Position numbers and translations under genes: made by a program. Of a DNA stretch of 29,561 bases, positions 8,214 through 16,982 are shown in pieces. The first letter of the stretch is position 1; the number at the start of each line of letters is the position of its first letter. Origin of the DNA: Methylocystis sp. (GTDB taxonomy: Bacteria > Pseudomonadota > Alphaproteobacteria > Rhizobiales > Beijerinckiaceae); the NCBI GenBank assembly GCA_023253795.1, contig JALRFG010000008.1:1-29561 (forward strand). The letters run 5' to 3'. Under the pieces are notes generated by a model. It did no database searches, had not been told where the DNA came from, and was given only the letters and a program-made list of their open reading frames with translations.

Positions 8214-8761
8214 CGCGCCGTCTCTTTTGCGCCGCGCGGCGCAAAAGATAACGCGACGCCATTGATGCAGTAACGCAGACCTGTCGGCCTCGGCCCATCC
8301 GTAAACACATGCCCCAGATGCGCGTCGCAGCGCGCGCAAGACACCGCTGTGCGGCGTATGCCGAAGGAAGAGTCGACCATCTCGACGACATTATGTTTCG
8401 AGGCCGGCGCATAGAAACTCGGCCAGCCGGTGCCGGAATCGAATTTCGTTTTTGAATCGAACAGCGCCGTTTCACAGCCAAGACAGCGATAAAGTCCGTC
8501 AGCGTGATCATCCCAATATGGGCCGGCGAAGGCGCGTTCGGTGCCTTCATGACGCATCACGTCATAGGCGCGCGGTGAAAGCTGCGCACGCCATTCGACG
8601 TCGGATTTGACGATCTTGTCCAGCGCCGCAACGCCTGTGCTGACGCCATTGGCGTCAAACTGCTCGATCTCCACACGCGTTGCGGCGATGCTGCGGGATA
8701 TAGTCGAGACGCAAAAAGCGCCGCCAATCAAAAGCGCCCGACGGGATACGCCTGCGGTCAT
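8210..8761 (-). CDS. msrB: Peptide-methionine (R)-S-oxide reductase, exported (Tat-like signal)
   Basis: A 183-residue protein. The N-terminus MTAGVSRRALLIGGAF has a twin-arginine-like signal (SRRALL), so it may be exported folded. The MsrB domain has zinc-binding pairs CLGC (Cys93/96) and CARC (Cys142/145), the GTGWPSFY signature and the catalytic cysteine in RYCING (Cys165). It reduces the R epimer of methionine sulfoxide and complements MsrA encoded immediately downstream with a 4-base overlap. ATG 8761 has a good GGAGG ribosome-binding site. The pair forms an envelope protein-repair unit and lies downstream of mutL on the same strand with about 80 bp between. Confidence 0.93.
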   Translation of the reverse strand: MTAGVSRRALLIGGAFCVSTISRSIAATRVEIEQFDANGVSTGVAALDKIVKSDVEWRAQLSPRAYDVMRHEGTERAFAGPYWDDHADGLYRCLGCETALFDSKTKFDSGTGWPSFYAPASKHNVVEMVDSSFGIRRTAVSCARCDAHLGHVFTDGPRPTGLRYCINGVALSFAPRGAKETAR

Positions 8762-8841
8762 GATTTCCTCCACATTAGTCTGAAATAGCGGCCGCAGGGC
8801 GATGTTCAATTCCTGCACACAGAAAGAGTGGCGTCGATAAA

Positions 8842-10680
8842 TTATTTCCGCCCGAATAATTTCTCGATATCGGCGAGCTTGAGTTCGACATAGGTCGGCC
8901 GGCCGTGATTGCACTGACCCGCGCCCGGCGTCGTCTCCATCTCGCGCAGCAGCGCGTTCATCTCAGCCGCGCTTAACCGCCGGCCGGCGCGCACCGAATG
9001 ATGACAGGCGCAGGTCGCCAGCACATGATCGAGACGACGCGACAGGCCGCGCGCGTCGCCATCCTCCGCGAGCAAATCGGCGATGTCGGCGACGAGTCGT
9101 CTGTGATCGACCGCGCCGAGAATGGACGGCGCTTCACGCACCAGAACGGCGCCGGGTCCAAAGGGCTCCAGCACGAGGCCCAAGGCGGCAAGCTCGTCCA
9201 ACGCCGGCGCCAACGCGTTCATGCGCGCCTCATCCAGATCAACGACGATGGGAATCAGCAAGATCTGCCGCGCCACGCCGTTTTCGGCGCGCTGGCGCTT
9301 GAGCTTTTCATAGACAAGGCGCTCATGCGCCGCATGTTGATCGACGATCACCAACCCATCATGGGTTTGCGCGATGATGTAGGTTTCATGCAGTTGCGCG
9401 CGCGCAGCGCCAAGCGGCGCAGAGTCAGGCGGCGCGGCGCCAAACGACTGCTCTTCTGACAATGACGCCATCTCATGAGGGCGCGCATCGGCCACCGGCG
9501 CGCCGACATCGAACGCCGCCTGCGCGCGCTCTGAAAAACCAGATGGCGCGGCGGGCGATTGACGCAAATCCCAATTCGCCGGCGGCGGCGCCCGCCAGGC
9601 GGACGACGACGCGGGGCCGGACGCCGCCGCCGAACGCGACAGCATATCAATCGCCGCACGGGCGCTGCTGCTTGAACTGCGATGGCTTTTTTCGGCGAGC
9701 GCCTGTTTCAGCGCGCCCACCACCAGTCCGCGTACCAAACCGGGATCGGCGAAACGCACTTCGGCCTTGGCGGGATGCACATTGACGTCTACGCTGCGCG
9801 GATCGCAATCGATGAACAACACCAGCGCCGGATGACGATCATGCGCGAGAAAATCCATATAGGCGGCGCGAATGGCCCCGCTGAAGAGCTTGTCCTTCAC
9901 CGGCCGGCCATTGACGTAAACATATTGCCATTGCGCATTGCCGCGATGATAGGTCGGCAGACCCGCCAGTCCACTCAGGCGCACCTCGCCGCGTTCCGCC
10001 GTGATCTCAAAAGCGTTGGCGCGAAATTCCTCGCCAAGCACCTGCGCAATGCGTCGTGCGCGCCCGGCCGCATCGGCGCCGCATGCCGGATAATCGAACA
10101 GTGCGCCATCGTCGGCGGCAAGCGCAAACCGCGCCTGCGGATGCGCCATCGCCAGTCGCTTGACAACATCGACGACCGCCGCCGTTTCGGTGCGGTCGGT
10201 TTTAAGAAATTTCAGGCGCGCCGGCGTGGCGGCGAATAATTCGCGCGCCTCAATGCGCGTGCCGCGTGGCCAGTTGCTGGCGGTCAGGCCGCGTTTATCG
10301 CCAGCCTCTATACGAATCGAAAAACCATGCGGCGCATGGACGGCGCGCGTATCGATGGTGAGATCGGCGACCGCGGCGATCGACGGCAGCGCCTCGCCAC
10401 GAAACCCGAGCGTGGCGATATTGGTCAGATCGCCATCGGGAATTTTCGATGTCGCATGACGCTCCACGGCCAGCGCGAGATCGTTCTCGTCCATACCGCA
10501 ACCATCGTCGATGACGCGGATCAGCTTGCGGCCGCCGGCTTCAATGGCGACGTCGATGCGCGTTGCGCCGGCGTCGAGCGCGTTCTCCACCAGCTCCTTC
10601 ACCGCAGCGGCGGGCCGCTCGACGACTTCACCAGCCGCAATGCGATCGACGAGAACGGGATCGAGACGACGAACAGCCAT
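8842..10680 (-). CDS. mutL: DNA mismatch repair protein MutL
   Basis: A 612-residue mismatch-repair protein. The N-terminal GHKL ATPase shows ELVENALDAGA, DDGCGM, RHATSKI and GFRGEALPSIA. A Pro/Ala/Ser-rich linker follows, then a C-terminal dimerisation domain with DQHAAHERLVYEK, which fits the DQHA(X)2E(X)4E endonuclease motif, and CNHGRPTY near the end. It therefore probably nicks DNA itself, as expected for organisms lacking MutH. ATG 10680 shares its A with the TGA stop of the upstream substrate-binding protein (TGATG). This coupling explains the absence of its own ribosome-binding site. Confidence 0.96.
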   Translation of the reverse strand: MAVRRLDPVLVDRIAAGEVVERPAAAVKELVENALDAGATRIDVAIEAGGRKLIRVIDDGCGMDENDLALAVERHATSKIPDGDLTNIATLGFRGEALPSIAAVADLTIDTRAVHAPHGFSIRIEAGDKRGLTASNWPRGTRIEARELFAATPARLKFLKTDRTETAAVVDVVKRLAMAHPQARFALAADDGALFDYPACGADAAGRARRIAQVLGEEFRANAFEITAERGEVRLSGLAGLPTYHRGNAQWQYVYVNGRPVKDKLFSGAIRAAYMDFLAHDRHPALVLFIDCDPRSVDVNVHPAKAEVRFADPGLVRGLVVGALKQALAEKSHRSSSSSARAAIDMLSRSAAASGPASSSAWRAPPPANWDLRQSPAAPSGFSERAQAAFDVGAPVADARPHEMASLSEEQSFGAAPPDSAPLGAARAQLHETYIIAQTHDGLVIVDQHAAHERLVYEKLKRQRAENGVARQILLIPIVVDLDEARMNALAPALDELAALGLVLEPFGPGAVLVREAPSILGAVDHRRLVADIADLLAEDGDARGLSRRLDHVLATCACHHSVRAGRRLSAAEMNALLREMETTPGAGQCNHGRPTYVELKLADIEKLFGRK

Positions 10681-12575
10681 CAGGGACGAACCGACCACCA
10701 CGCTTCAAGCGTCGGGTTGAACATCGGCGCCGAATAGCGCGGCGGCCGCGAAGGATGCGCGATGTCCTTTGAATGGGCGAGCCATTGCTCGGAGGCGTGG
10801 AACAAGGGCACGACATAAAAGCCCGACAGCAGCACGCGGTCATAGGCGCGCACGGCGGCGACGAAATCATCATGCCCCTGCGCCGCGAGCAGCGCCGCAA
10901 TCATGGCGTCAATCGCCGGCGAGGCCGCGCCGGCAAGATTGAACGAGGCTTCCTGCGTCGCGCTCGCCGAGCCCCAGCGATTGCGCTGCTCATTGCCGGG
11001 CGAGGCCGAGGCCAGCCATTGGCCGATCATCATATCGAATTCGAATTTCTGGCGCCGACGCTGATATTGCACCTCATCGACCAGCCGCACGCGCACCTCG
11101 ACGCCAATGCGCTGGAGAGAAGAGGCGTAATTCAGCGCGAGGCGCTCCTGCGCGCGGTCCTTGACCATAATCTCGAAAGAGACGGGCTCGCCGTCCTTGA
11201 TCAGACGATCGCCTTCAAGCCGATAGCCGGCGGCGGCGAGCAGATCGAGCGCACGACGCGCCACGGCGCGATCACGACCGCTGCCATCATTTTGCGGCGG
11301 ATTCCAGCCGCCTTCAAGAATATCGGCGCGCACCGCATCGGGAAAAGGCGCCAGCAATTCGCGTTCGCGCGCGCTGGCTGCACGACCATGCGACGACAGC
11401 TCGGACTCATCGAAAAAGCTTTTCGTGCGCGTATAAAGGCCAGAATAAAGATTGGCGTTGACCCATTCGAAATCGAACATCATGCCCAGCGCTTCACGCA
11501 GACGCATGTCGCGAAACAACGGCCGGCGCGTGTTAAACACGAAGCCTTCGAGCCCTTTGGGCGTGTCGTTCTTCAGCGCTTCGCGAATGACGCGTCCATC
11601 CTGCGCGGCAGGAAAATCATAGCCTGTCGACCAGCGCGTCGTGCTGGTCTCGTCGCGATAATCCAGCAGCCCGGCCTTGAATGCCTCGAACAGGGAATTG
11701 CCGTCGCGAAAATACTGGATGTCGATTTCATCGAAATTATAAAAGCCTCGCTGACTGGGAATATCGGCGCCCCAATAGTTGGGATCGCGACGCAGCAGCA
11801 TTCTCGCACCGGCTTTGGCGTCGGCGACGACATAAGGCCCCGAACCAACCGGCCATTTCAGCGTCGCATCGTCAAAATGTTCGACGTCGATCGCATGTTT
11901 CGGCAACACCGGCATGATGGCGAGGATCAGCGGCAGCTCGCGGTCGCCGGCGCCGGTGATGTCGAGGCGTACGGTGTGGGCGTCCGGCGCGTCGATGGCC
12001 TTCACCATCTTATAGGCGCCGCGTTGCTGCGGCCGGCCCTTGCTCTTCAGCAGTTCGAAGGAAAACAGCACATCTTCGGCGGTGATCGGCCGGCCATCGG
12101 AGAAATGCGCGCGCGGATCAAGATGAAAAACCAGATGCGTGCGCGCCGGATCGATGTCGATCGATTGCGCGATCAACGGATAGAGCGTGAAGGGCTCATC
12201 CTGCGAACGCGCCATCAGGCCCTGGAAAATATTGCCAACCAGCCCCTGCGCCGCCGATCCCGATTTCAGGTTGAAGGGGTTAAGGCTGTCGTAGGTCCCC
12301 GGCAGGCCGACGCGGAGCCGGCCGCCCTTGGGCGCCTGCGGATTGGCGTAGGGGAAATGATCGAAGCCGGGCGGCAGCGCGGGGTCGCCATGCATGGCGA
12401 GGCCATGGACGGACGCCAGCTTGGTTGATGGCGCGGAGGGCGCAGGGGCCGGAGGGGCGGCCGGAGCAGGCGGGGCGGCGAACGCCGACGGCGCGAGAAG
12501 GACCCCGGCCATTAACAGCATCGGGAGAGCGCCGAAGATCCGGCGCAGGGGCCGGCGAATCGCAGAGATCGTCAT
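10680..12575 (-). CDS. Periplasmic peptide-binding protein of ABC transporters (family 5, YejA-like)
   Basis: A 631-residue extracellular solute-binding protein. A signal peptide (residues 1 to about 33, ending APSAFA) is followed by a Pro/Ala-rich linker and the SBP_bac_5 fold: HGLAMHGDPALPPGFDHFPY, PKGGRLRVGLPG, DSLNPFN, TAEDVLFSFE and WPVGSGPYVV. The length and the HGLAMHG/FPYANP opening match YejA, the binding protein of the microcin C/oligopeptide YejABEF importer. The permease and ATPase genes are absent on either side, so it must work with components encoded elsewhere. I chose ATG 12575 because it begins the signal peptide; the frame is open further upstream. Stop and mutL start overlap by one base. 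Confidence 0.88.
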   Translation of the reverse strand: MTISAIRRPLRRIFGALPMLLMAGVLLAPSAFAAPPAPAAPPAPAPSAPSTKLASVHGLAMHGDPALPPGFDHFPYANPQAPKGGRLRVGLPGTYDSLNPFNLKSGSAAQGLVGNIFQGLMARSQDEPFTLYPLIAQSIDIDPARTHLVFHLDPRAHFSDGRPITAEDVLFSFELLKSKGRPQQRGAYKMVKAIDAPDAHTVRLDITGAGDRELPLILAIMPVLPKHAIDVEHFDDATLKWPVGSGPYVVADAKAGARMLLRRDPNYWGADIPSQRGFYNFDEIDIQYFRDGNSLFEAFKAGLLDYRDETSTTRWSTGYDFPAAQDGRVIREALKNDTPKGLEGFVFNTRRPLFRDMRLREALGMMFDFEWVNANLYSGLYTRTKSFFDESELSSHGRAASARERELLAPFPDAVRADILEGGWNPPQNDGSGRDRAVARRALDLLAAAGYRLEGDRLIKDGEPVSFEIMVKDRAQERLALNYASSLQRIGVEVRVRLVDEVQYQRRRQKFEFDMMIGQWLASASPGNEQRNRWGSASATQEASFNLAGAASPAIDAMIAALLAAQGHDDFVAAVRAYDRVLLSGFYVVPLFHASEQWLAHSKDIAHPSRPPRYSAPMFNPTLEAWWSVRP

Positions 12576-12884
12576 AGGCTCACAATAATCGAAGTCCCGG
12601 CCGCCAAAGCCAACAATTGACGTAAATTGTGGATTTTTAAGAGCAGAACCGGCCTTTCGGGGCGATCGCGCGCCCCTGCGGCTGGAATTCGCCGCGACAA
12701 CCCTGTAAGAGCGTTCTGGCGCACCCACGCCAAAAGCGCGGAAACGCGGCCGTGATCTGGATCAACCATCCACACGACGGCGATTTTTAAGACCCGCGAC
12801 GGGCGACCGTCCCCGGTCAGTAGATCGTGTAACCTCCTTGCGGCGCAACAAACGCCGCCAAACTGAAAATCGAAAGGATTTCAG
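12576..12884. other. Divergent intergenic region between the peptide-binding protein and IalB-family gene
   Basis: No gene is visible in these 309 bp. They hold an 11-base direct repeat (GATTTTTAAGA at 12632-12642 and 12782-12792, 150 bp apart), a short inverted repeat (CAATT/AATTG around 12615-12630) and a hairpin in the ialB leader (GCGGCG at 12840-12845 pairing with CGCCGC at 12853-12858). AAAGGA before ATG 12885 is the ribosome-binding site of the plus-strand gene. I found no convincing -35/-10 pair. Confidence 0.5.
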
Positions 12885-13637
12885 ATGTCGATCCACTTCA
12901 CGCGGTCCGCCGCGATCGCTGTCGCGGGCGCTTTCCTGCTCGCCGGCGCCACGGCGCAGGCCCAGGCTCCCGCCCCGGCGGCCCCGCCGGCCGGCGTTGC
13001 GCCGCAAGCCGGCGCCGCCCCCCAGGGCGCCGCGCCGCAGGGCGGAGCTCCGGGTGGTCCGGTCGCCGCCACGCTGGCCCCTGTTCAGCCCGACTGGACG
13101 AAGATCTGCGGCGCCGATCCGGCGACCAAGAAAGAGCTCTGCTACACGACGCGCGACTTCGGCGTCCCGGGCGCCAAGCCGGAAGATCCGCCGCAGCCGC
13201 TGATGGCCCTCGCCGTCTATGACCCGAAGGGCGACGACAACAAGATGATCCGCCTGCTGCTGCCACCGGGTCTGATGCTGCGTCCGGGCTTCCGCTTCGC
13301 CGTCGACAAGAATCCGGCGGAAACCGGCGCCTTCGAAATCTGCTTCCCGAACGGCTGCTTCGCTCAGGTCAACGTCAAGAAGGCGACGATCGACAACATG
13401 AAGAAGGCCGAGAAGGCGACCGTCATTGTCAAGAATCAGGGCAATGCGGAAGTGACCTTCTATCTGCCGCTGAACAACTTCGGCAAAGCCTTCGACGGCC
13501 CGCCGATCGACCCGAAGGTTCTCGAGGACCAGCAGAAGAAACTCGCCGCAGAGCTGCAGAAGCGCGCTGAAGAAGAGCGCAAGCGTCTTGAGGGCAAGGG
13601 CGGCGCGGCTCCCGCGGCGGCGCCGGCGGCGAAATAA
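12885..13637 (+). CDS. Invasion-associated locus B (IalB) family secreted protein
   Basis: A 250-residue exported protein. The signal peptide ends near residue 26 (TAQA), followed by a Pro/Ala/Gly-rich linker to about residue 67 and an IalB domain (70-205). The domain has four cysteines (75, 86, 153, 158), likely forming two disulfides, and the family's FPNGCFAQV motif. A charged helical C-terminus (QQKKLAAELQKRAEEERKRL) ends in an Ala/Pro tail. In Bartonella the founding member affects erythrocyte entry. In free-living Hyphomicrobiales these are common periplasmic or envelope proteins of unknown role. Single-gene unit: good ribosome-binding site, and a strong terminator 28 bp after the stop. 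Confidence 0.9.
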   Translation: MSIHFTRSAAIAVAGAFLLAGATAQAQAPAPAAPPAGVAPQAGAAPQGAAPQGGAPGGPVAATLAPVQPDWTKICGADPATKKELCYTTRDFGVPGAKPEDPPQPLMALAVYDPKGDDNKMIRLLLPPGLMLRPGFRFAVDKNPAETGAFEICFPNGCFAQVNVKKATIDNMKKAEKATVIVKNQGNAEVTFYLPLNNFGKAFDGPPIDPKVLEDQQKKLAAELQKRAEEERKRLEGKGGAAPAAAPAAK

Positions 13638-13664
13638 CGCCCGACGATCTGTCACAATCATCAG

Positions 13665-13697
13665 CGCCCGCGCGATCTTCGCGCGGGCGTTTTTATT
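13665..13697 (+). terminator. Rho-independent terminator of the IalB-family gene
   Basis: An 11-bp perfect GC-rich stem (CGCCCGCGCGA / TCGCGCGGGCG) with a 3-base loop is followed by TTTTTATTT. This is a textbook intrinsic terminator on the plus strand. Confidence 0.92.
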
Positions 13698-13760
13698 TGC
13701 CCGAAGCGCAACAATGACGCGACGCGGATAGCCTTAAAGAAGGGAACGGGGCGCTGAGCG

Positions 13761-14093
13761 CTAGTGCCGGACGGCGACGCGGATCCGGTAAACGCCATCC
13801 TCGTCACGATCGAAGGTTTCCTCGACCTGCGGGTGACGCACGGGCTCGCCAGTGGTGTCGGGCATGAGATTTTGCTCCGACACATAGGCCACATATTCGG
13901 TGTCGGCGTTTTCGGCGAAGAGGTGGTAAAAAGGCTGGTCCTTGCGCGGGCGCAACTCCTCCGGGATCGACAGCCACCATTCCTCGGTGTTGGCGAACTC
14001 CGGATCAACGTCATAAATGACGCCGCGAAACGGGTAGCGCCGGTGTTTCACCACCTGCCCGATCGCGAATTTTGCGGTGCTCTCACGCGGCAT
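13761..14093 (-). CDS. hspQ: Heat shock protein HspQ (YccV family)
   Basis: A 110-residue protein with the HspQ/YccV signature: FAIGQVVKHRRYPFRGVIYD, EEWWLSIP, QPFYHLFAENADTEYVAYV and an acidic C-terminal part. In E. coli HspQ is a Lon specificity factor and binds hemimethylated DNA. It is a cytosolic stress protein of about this length. ATG 14093 (MPRESTAKF) is chosen because it starts at the conserved region, with AAAGG about 10 bases before it and AGGA adjacent. An upstream ATG at 14159 would add 22 unconserved residues. It lies 75 bp downstream of pgk on the same strand. Confidence 0.88.
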   Translation of the reverse strand: MPRESTAKFAIGQVVKHRRYPFRGVIYDVDPEFANTEEWWLSIPEELRPRKDQPFYHLFAENADTEYVAYVSEQNLMPDTTGEPVRHPQVEETFDRDEDGVYRIRVAVRH

Positions 14094-14168
14094 TCCTGCA
14101 ACGCCTTTACGCTTACTCTCTGCGCCGATGTGGTAGCGCAGCGCGCCGGCCGTCGTCAACGGCGGCGG

Positions 14169-15362
14169 CTATTTCAAAAGCGCCGCCACTCCCGGCAGGG
14201 TCTTGCCCTCAAGCCATTCGAGGAAAGCGCCGCCGGCCGTCGAGACATAGGTGAAGGACTCTCCCGCATGGGCATGATTGAGCGCGGCCACAGTGTCGCC
14301 GCCGCCGGCGACGCTGAGCAGCCTGCCCTCCACGGTCAGGCGCGCCGCCGTCCGGGCGATGGCGTTGGTGCCGGCGTCAAACGGCGACAGCTCGAAAGCG
14401 CCGAAGGGACCATTCCACACCAGCGTCTTGCACTTCTGGAGTAAGTCCTCGACATGCGCCACACTCTTCGGCCCGACATCCAGGATCATATCTTCCGCGC
14501 CGACATGATCGACGGTGACGACATGCGAGGGCGCATAAGCTTCGAATTTCTGCGCCACGACGGCGTCGAGCGGTAAAACGATTTCGCAGCCAACAGTCGC
14601 GGCTTTCTGCAAAATCGCGCGCGCCGTATCGGCGAGATCGCGTTCGCAAAGGGATTTGCCGACCGCCTTGCCCTGCGCGAACAGGAAGGTGTTGGCCATG
14701 CCGCCGCCAATGACGAGATATTGCGCCTTCTCGACAAGATTGCCGAGCAGCTCCAGCTTGGTCGACACCTTGGCGCCGCCCACCACCGCCATCACCGGCC
14801 GCGCCGGATTGGTCAGCGCCGACGACAAAGCCTCCAGCTCCGCCTGCATGGTGCGACCTGCATAGGATGGCAGAATATGCGTCAACCCTTCCGTCGAGGC
14901 GTGCGCGCGATGCGCGGCGGAGAAAGCGTCATTGACGAATACATCGCCATTTTTGGCGAGTTCGGCGGCGAAGACTGGATCGTTTTTCTCTTCGCCCTTG
15001 TGAAAGCGCGTGTTCTCCAAAAGCGCGACATCGCCATCCTTCAGCGATGCGACGACCTTATCCGCATCGGGGCCGACGCAATCATCGGCGAAAACGATCT
15101 CGTGCTTGAGATGCTGTTCAAGCGCGCCGATCACCGGCCGCAAAGACTCTGATTCAACCCGCTGTCCCTTCGGCCGGCCAAAATGCGCAAGCAACACAAC
15201 CCGGCCACCCTTGTGCGACAACTCATTGATCGTCGGCAGCACGCGCTCGATGCGCGTGGCGTCGGTGACGCGACCGCTATCCATGGGCACATTGAGATCG
15301 ACGCGCAGGAGAATGCGTTTGCCTTTGGCGTCGAGGGCGTCGAGAGTCTTGAAAGCGGTCAT
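14169..15362 (-). CDS. pgk: Phosphoglycerate kinase
   Basis: A 397-residue glycolytic/gluconeogenic enzyme interconverting 1,3-bisphosphoglycerate plus ADP and 3-phosphoglycerate plus ATP. Visible signatures are LLRVDLNVPMD, LLAHFGRPKG, NDAFSAAHRAHAS, VVGGAKVSTK, VWNGPFGAFE and the nucleotide-binding GGGDTVAAL. Length is typical of bacterial Pgk. It is downstream of gap on the same strand, separated by one small secreted-protein gene with its own terminator. So pgk probably has its own promoter as well as any read-through. Confidence 0.97.
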   Translation of the reverse strand: MTAFKTLDALDAKGKRILLRVDLNVPMDSGRVTDATRIERVLPTINELSHKGGRVVLLAHFGRPKGQRVESESLRPVIGALEQHLKHEIVFADDCVGPDADKVVASLKDGDVALLENTRFHKGEEKNDPVFAAELAKNGDVFVNDAFSAAHRAHASTEGLTHILPSYAGRTMQAELEALSSALTNPARPVMAVVGGAKVSTKLELLGNLVEKAQYLVIGGGMANTFLFAQGKAVGKSLCERDLADTARAILQKAATVGCEIVLPLDAVVAQKFEAYAPSHVVTVDHVGAEDMILDVGPKSVAHVEDLLQKCKTLVWNGPFGAFELSPFDAGTNAIARTAARLTVEGRLLSVAGGGDTVAALNHAHAGESFTYVSTAGGAFLEWLEGKTLPGVAALLK

Positions 15363-15449
15363 GGCGCGTCCCTGTGCGGTGCAATCAACGAGAAGATCGT
15401 CAGGCGGTCATAATTCATATTCGCGACACATGCGTCAGCGACGGTCACG

Positions 15450-15479
15450 AAAAAGCCGGGCGCGTCGTCGCGCCCGGCT
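15450..15479 (-). terminator. Rho-independent terminator after the small secreted protein
   Basis: Read on the minus strand, an 11-bp perfect stem (AGCCGGGCGCG / CGCGCCCGGCT) with a TCGT-type 4-base loop ends in a run of five T. It lies 28 bp beyond the stop of the small gene at 15508 and before pgk. Confidence 0.88.
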
Positions 15480-15507
15480 CATTTAGATGTCGTGCGCGAA
15501 CGCCAGC

Positions 15508-15798
15508 CTATTTGCTGGTGCGCAGCAGACGACGGTGATGGCCGGGACGCAGCGCGCGCGGGCCGCGCTCGATCTGACGATTGCGATGCCACTGGCGCCA
15601 GCCGGTTTTCTTCTGCGCTTCGGCGGCGGCCGGAGCCGCCGGCGTCGCCGCAGCAGCTTCATCGGCGCCCGAGCCGGTCACGTCGCGCACCAGATTATCC
15701 AGCGTCGCCGACGGATCGGACAATGCCGGCGCATCGGTCTGCGCGACAGCCGGGGCAACGGCGAAGGCGAACAACATGGCGATAACGATCTTTTTCAT
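15508..15798 (-). CDS. Small secreted protein of unknown function between gap and pgk
   Basis: A 96-residue protein with a clear signal peptide (MKKIVIAMLFAFAVAPAVAQ). The mature part begins acidic and Ala/Pro-rich and ends strongly basic (WRQWHRNRQIERGPRALRPG, then HHRRLLRTSK). No cysteines and no recognised domain. ATG 15798 has GGAGG five bases upstream; a GTG at 15810 is less likely. An intrinsic terminator follows. The basic tail could bind LPS, nucleic acid or peptidoglycan, but that is a guess. Confidence 0.72.
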   Translation of the reverse strand: MKKIVIAMLFAFAVAPAVAQTDAPALSDPSATLDNLVRDVTGSGADEAAAATPAAPAAAEAQKKTGWRQWHRNRQIERGPRALRPGHHRRLLRTSK

Positions 15799-15850
15799 TC
15801 TATCCTCCACTTAAAATGCTCAGCCAGCCATCCGATGCAAAACGGCGGCG

Positions 15851-16858
15851 CTAGATAAATTTGGCGATCTGCGCGGCGGTGTCGGTCATGCGAGCGGAGA
15901 AGCCCCATTCATTGTCATACCAGCTCAGCACCGACACCAGATCGCCGCCCATCACCTTGGTCTGATCCAGATGGAAGCAGGACGATAGCGGATTGTGATT
16001 GAAGTCGATCGAGACGAGTTTCTCCGCCGTATATCCAAGCACGCCCTTGAGCGGACCATCCGCCGCCGCGATGATGGCGGCGTGGATTTCATCCTTGCTG
16101 GTCGTGCGCTTGGGCACAAATTTCAGATCGACGGCCGAGACGTTCGGCGTCGGTACGCGGATCGCGTAACCGTCGAGCTTGCCATTGAGCTCCGGCAGCA
16201 CGAGGCCAACCGCCTTGGCGGCGCCCGTCGACGTCGGGATCATCGACAGCGCCGCAGCGCGGGCGCGATACAGATCCTTATGATAGGTGTCGAGAGTCGG
16301 CTGGTCGCCCGTATAGGAGTGGACCGTCGTCATGATCCCCTTCTCGATGCCGATGGCGTCATTCAGCACTTTCGCGACCGGCGCGAGACAATTGGTCGTG
16401 CAGGAGGCGTTGGAGACGATCAGATGATCTTTGGTGATCAACTGATGATTGACGCCATAGACCACGGTGAGATCCGCGCCATCGCCCGGCGCCGAAACCA
16501 GCACGCGCTTCGCGCCGGCGTCGAGCAGCAGCTTCGCCTTGTCGCGCGCCGTGAAGAGACCCGTGCATTCGAGCGCGATGTCGACGCCGATTTCCTTATA
16601 GGGCAGCTCGGCCGGATTCTTGATCGCCGTGACCTTGATCGGACCACGACCGACATCGATCGTATCGCCAGCGACCGTCACTTCCTGCGGGAAGCGGCCA
16701 TGCACGGAATCGTAACGCAGCAAATGAGCGTTGGTCTCGACCGAGCCGAGATCGTTGATGGCGACGACCTCAAGATCCTTGCGGACGGATTCGATGATGT
16801 AACGCAGAACGTTACGGCCAATGCGGCCGAAACCGTTGATCGCTACTCTCGTGGTCAT
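15851..16858 (-). CDS. gap: Glyceraldehyde-3-phosphate dehydrogenase
   Basis: A 335-residue glycolytic dehydrogenase. The NAD-binding start is AINGFGRIGRNVLR and the catalytic SNASCTTNCLAP places the nucleophile at Cys153. The C-terminal half contains WYDNEWGFSARM. It oxidatively phosphorylates glyceraldehyde 3-phosphate and works with Pgk encoded downstream. GGGAG precedes ATG 16858. A promoter with a consensus -35 lies about 100 bp upstream. In many Hyphomicrobiales a transketolase gene sits just upstream of gap; here the DUF4164-like/zapA pair is the direct divergent neighbour instead. Confidence 0.97.
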   Translation of the reverse strand: MTTRVAINGFGRIGRNVLRYIIESVRKDLEVVAINDLGSVETNAHLLRYDSVHGRFPQEVTVAGDTIDVGRGPIKVTAIKNPAELPYKEIGVDIALECTGLFTARDKAKLLLDAGAKRVLVSAPGDGADLTVVYGVNHQLITKDHLIVSNASCTTNCLAPVAKVLNDAIGIEKGIMTTVHSYTGDQPTLDTYHKDLYRARAAALSMIPTSTGAAKAVGLVLPELNGKLDGYAIRVPTPNVSAVDLKFVPKRTTSKDEIHAAIIAAADGPLKGVLGYTAEKLVSIDFNHNPLSSCFHLDQTKVMGGDLVSVLSWYDNEWGFSARMTDTAAQIAKFI

Positions 16859-16954
16859 ATGACGAAACTCCCTGGCGCCGCCCGTCGGGCAAAAGGTGGG
16901 CGACTTCTTCTCCCCGCAAACGGACGCCGGGCGGCCGGGCCGGGAGGCGAGGGT

Positions 16955-16982
16955 TTGATAACACCTCGCGCCCCCCTGTCAA
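16955..16982 (-). promoter_or_regulatory. Candidate sigma-70 promoter of gap
   Basis: On the minus strand TTGACA (16982-16977) is followed after 16 bases by TATCAA (16960-16955), leaving a leader of about 90 bases before gap. The -35 is a full consensus match and the -10 matches 4 of 6. Confidence 0.5.

Noticed and set aside
10773..12428. Long open frame (551 codons) on the plus strand opposite the peptide-binding protein
   Set aside because: Shadow of the real minus-strand gene in GC-rich DNA. The translation has no family features, whereas the other strand encodes a clear SBP_bac_5 protein.
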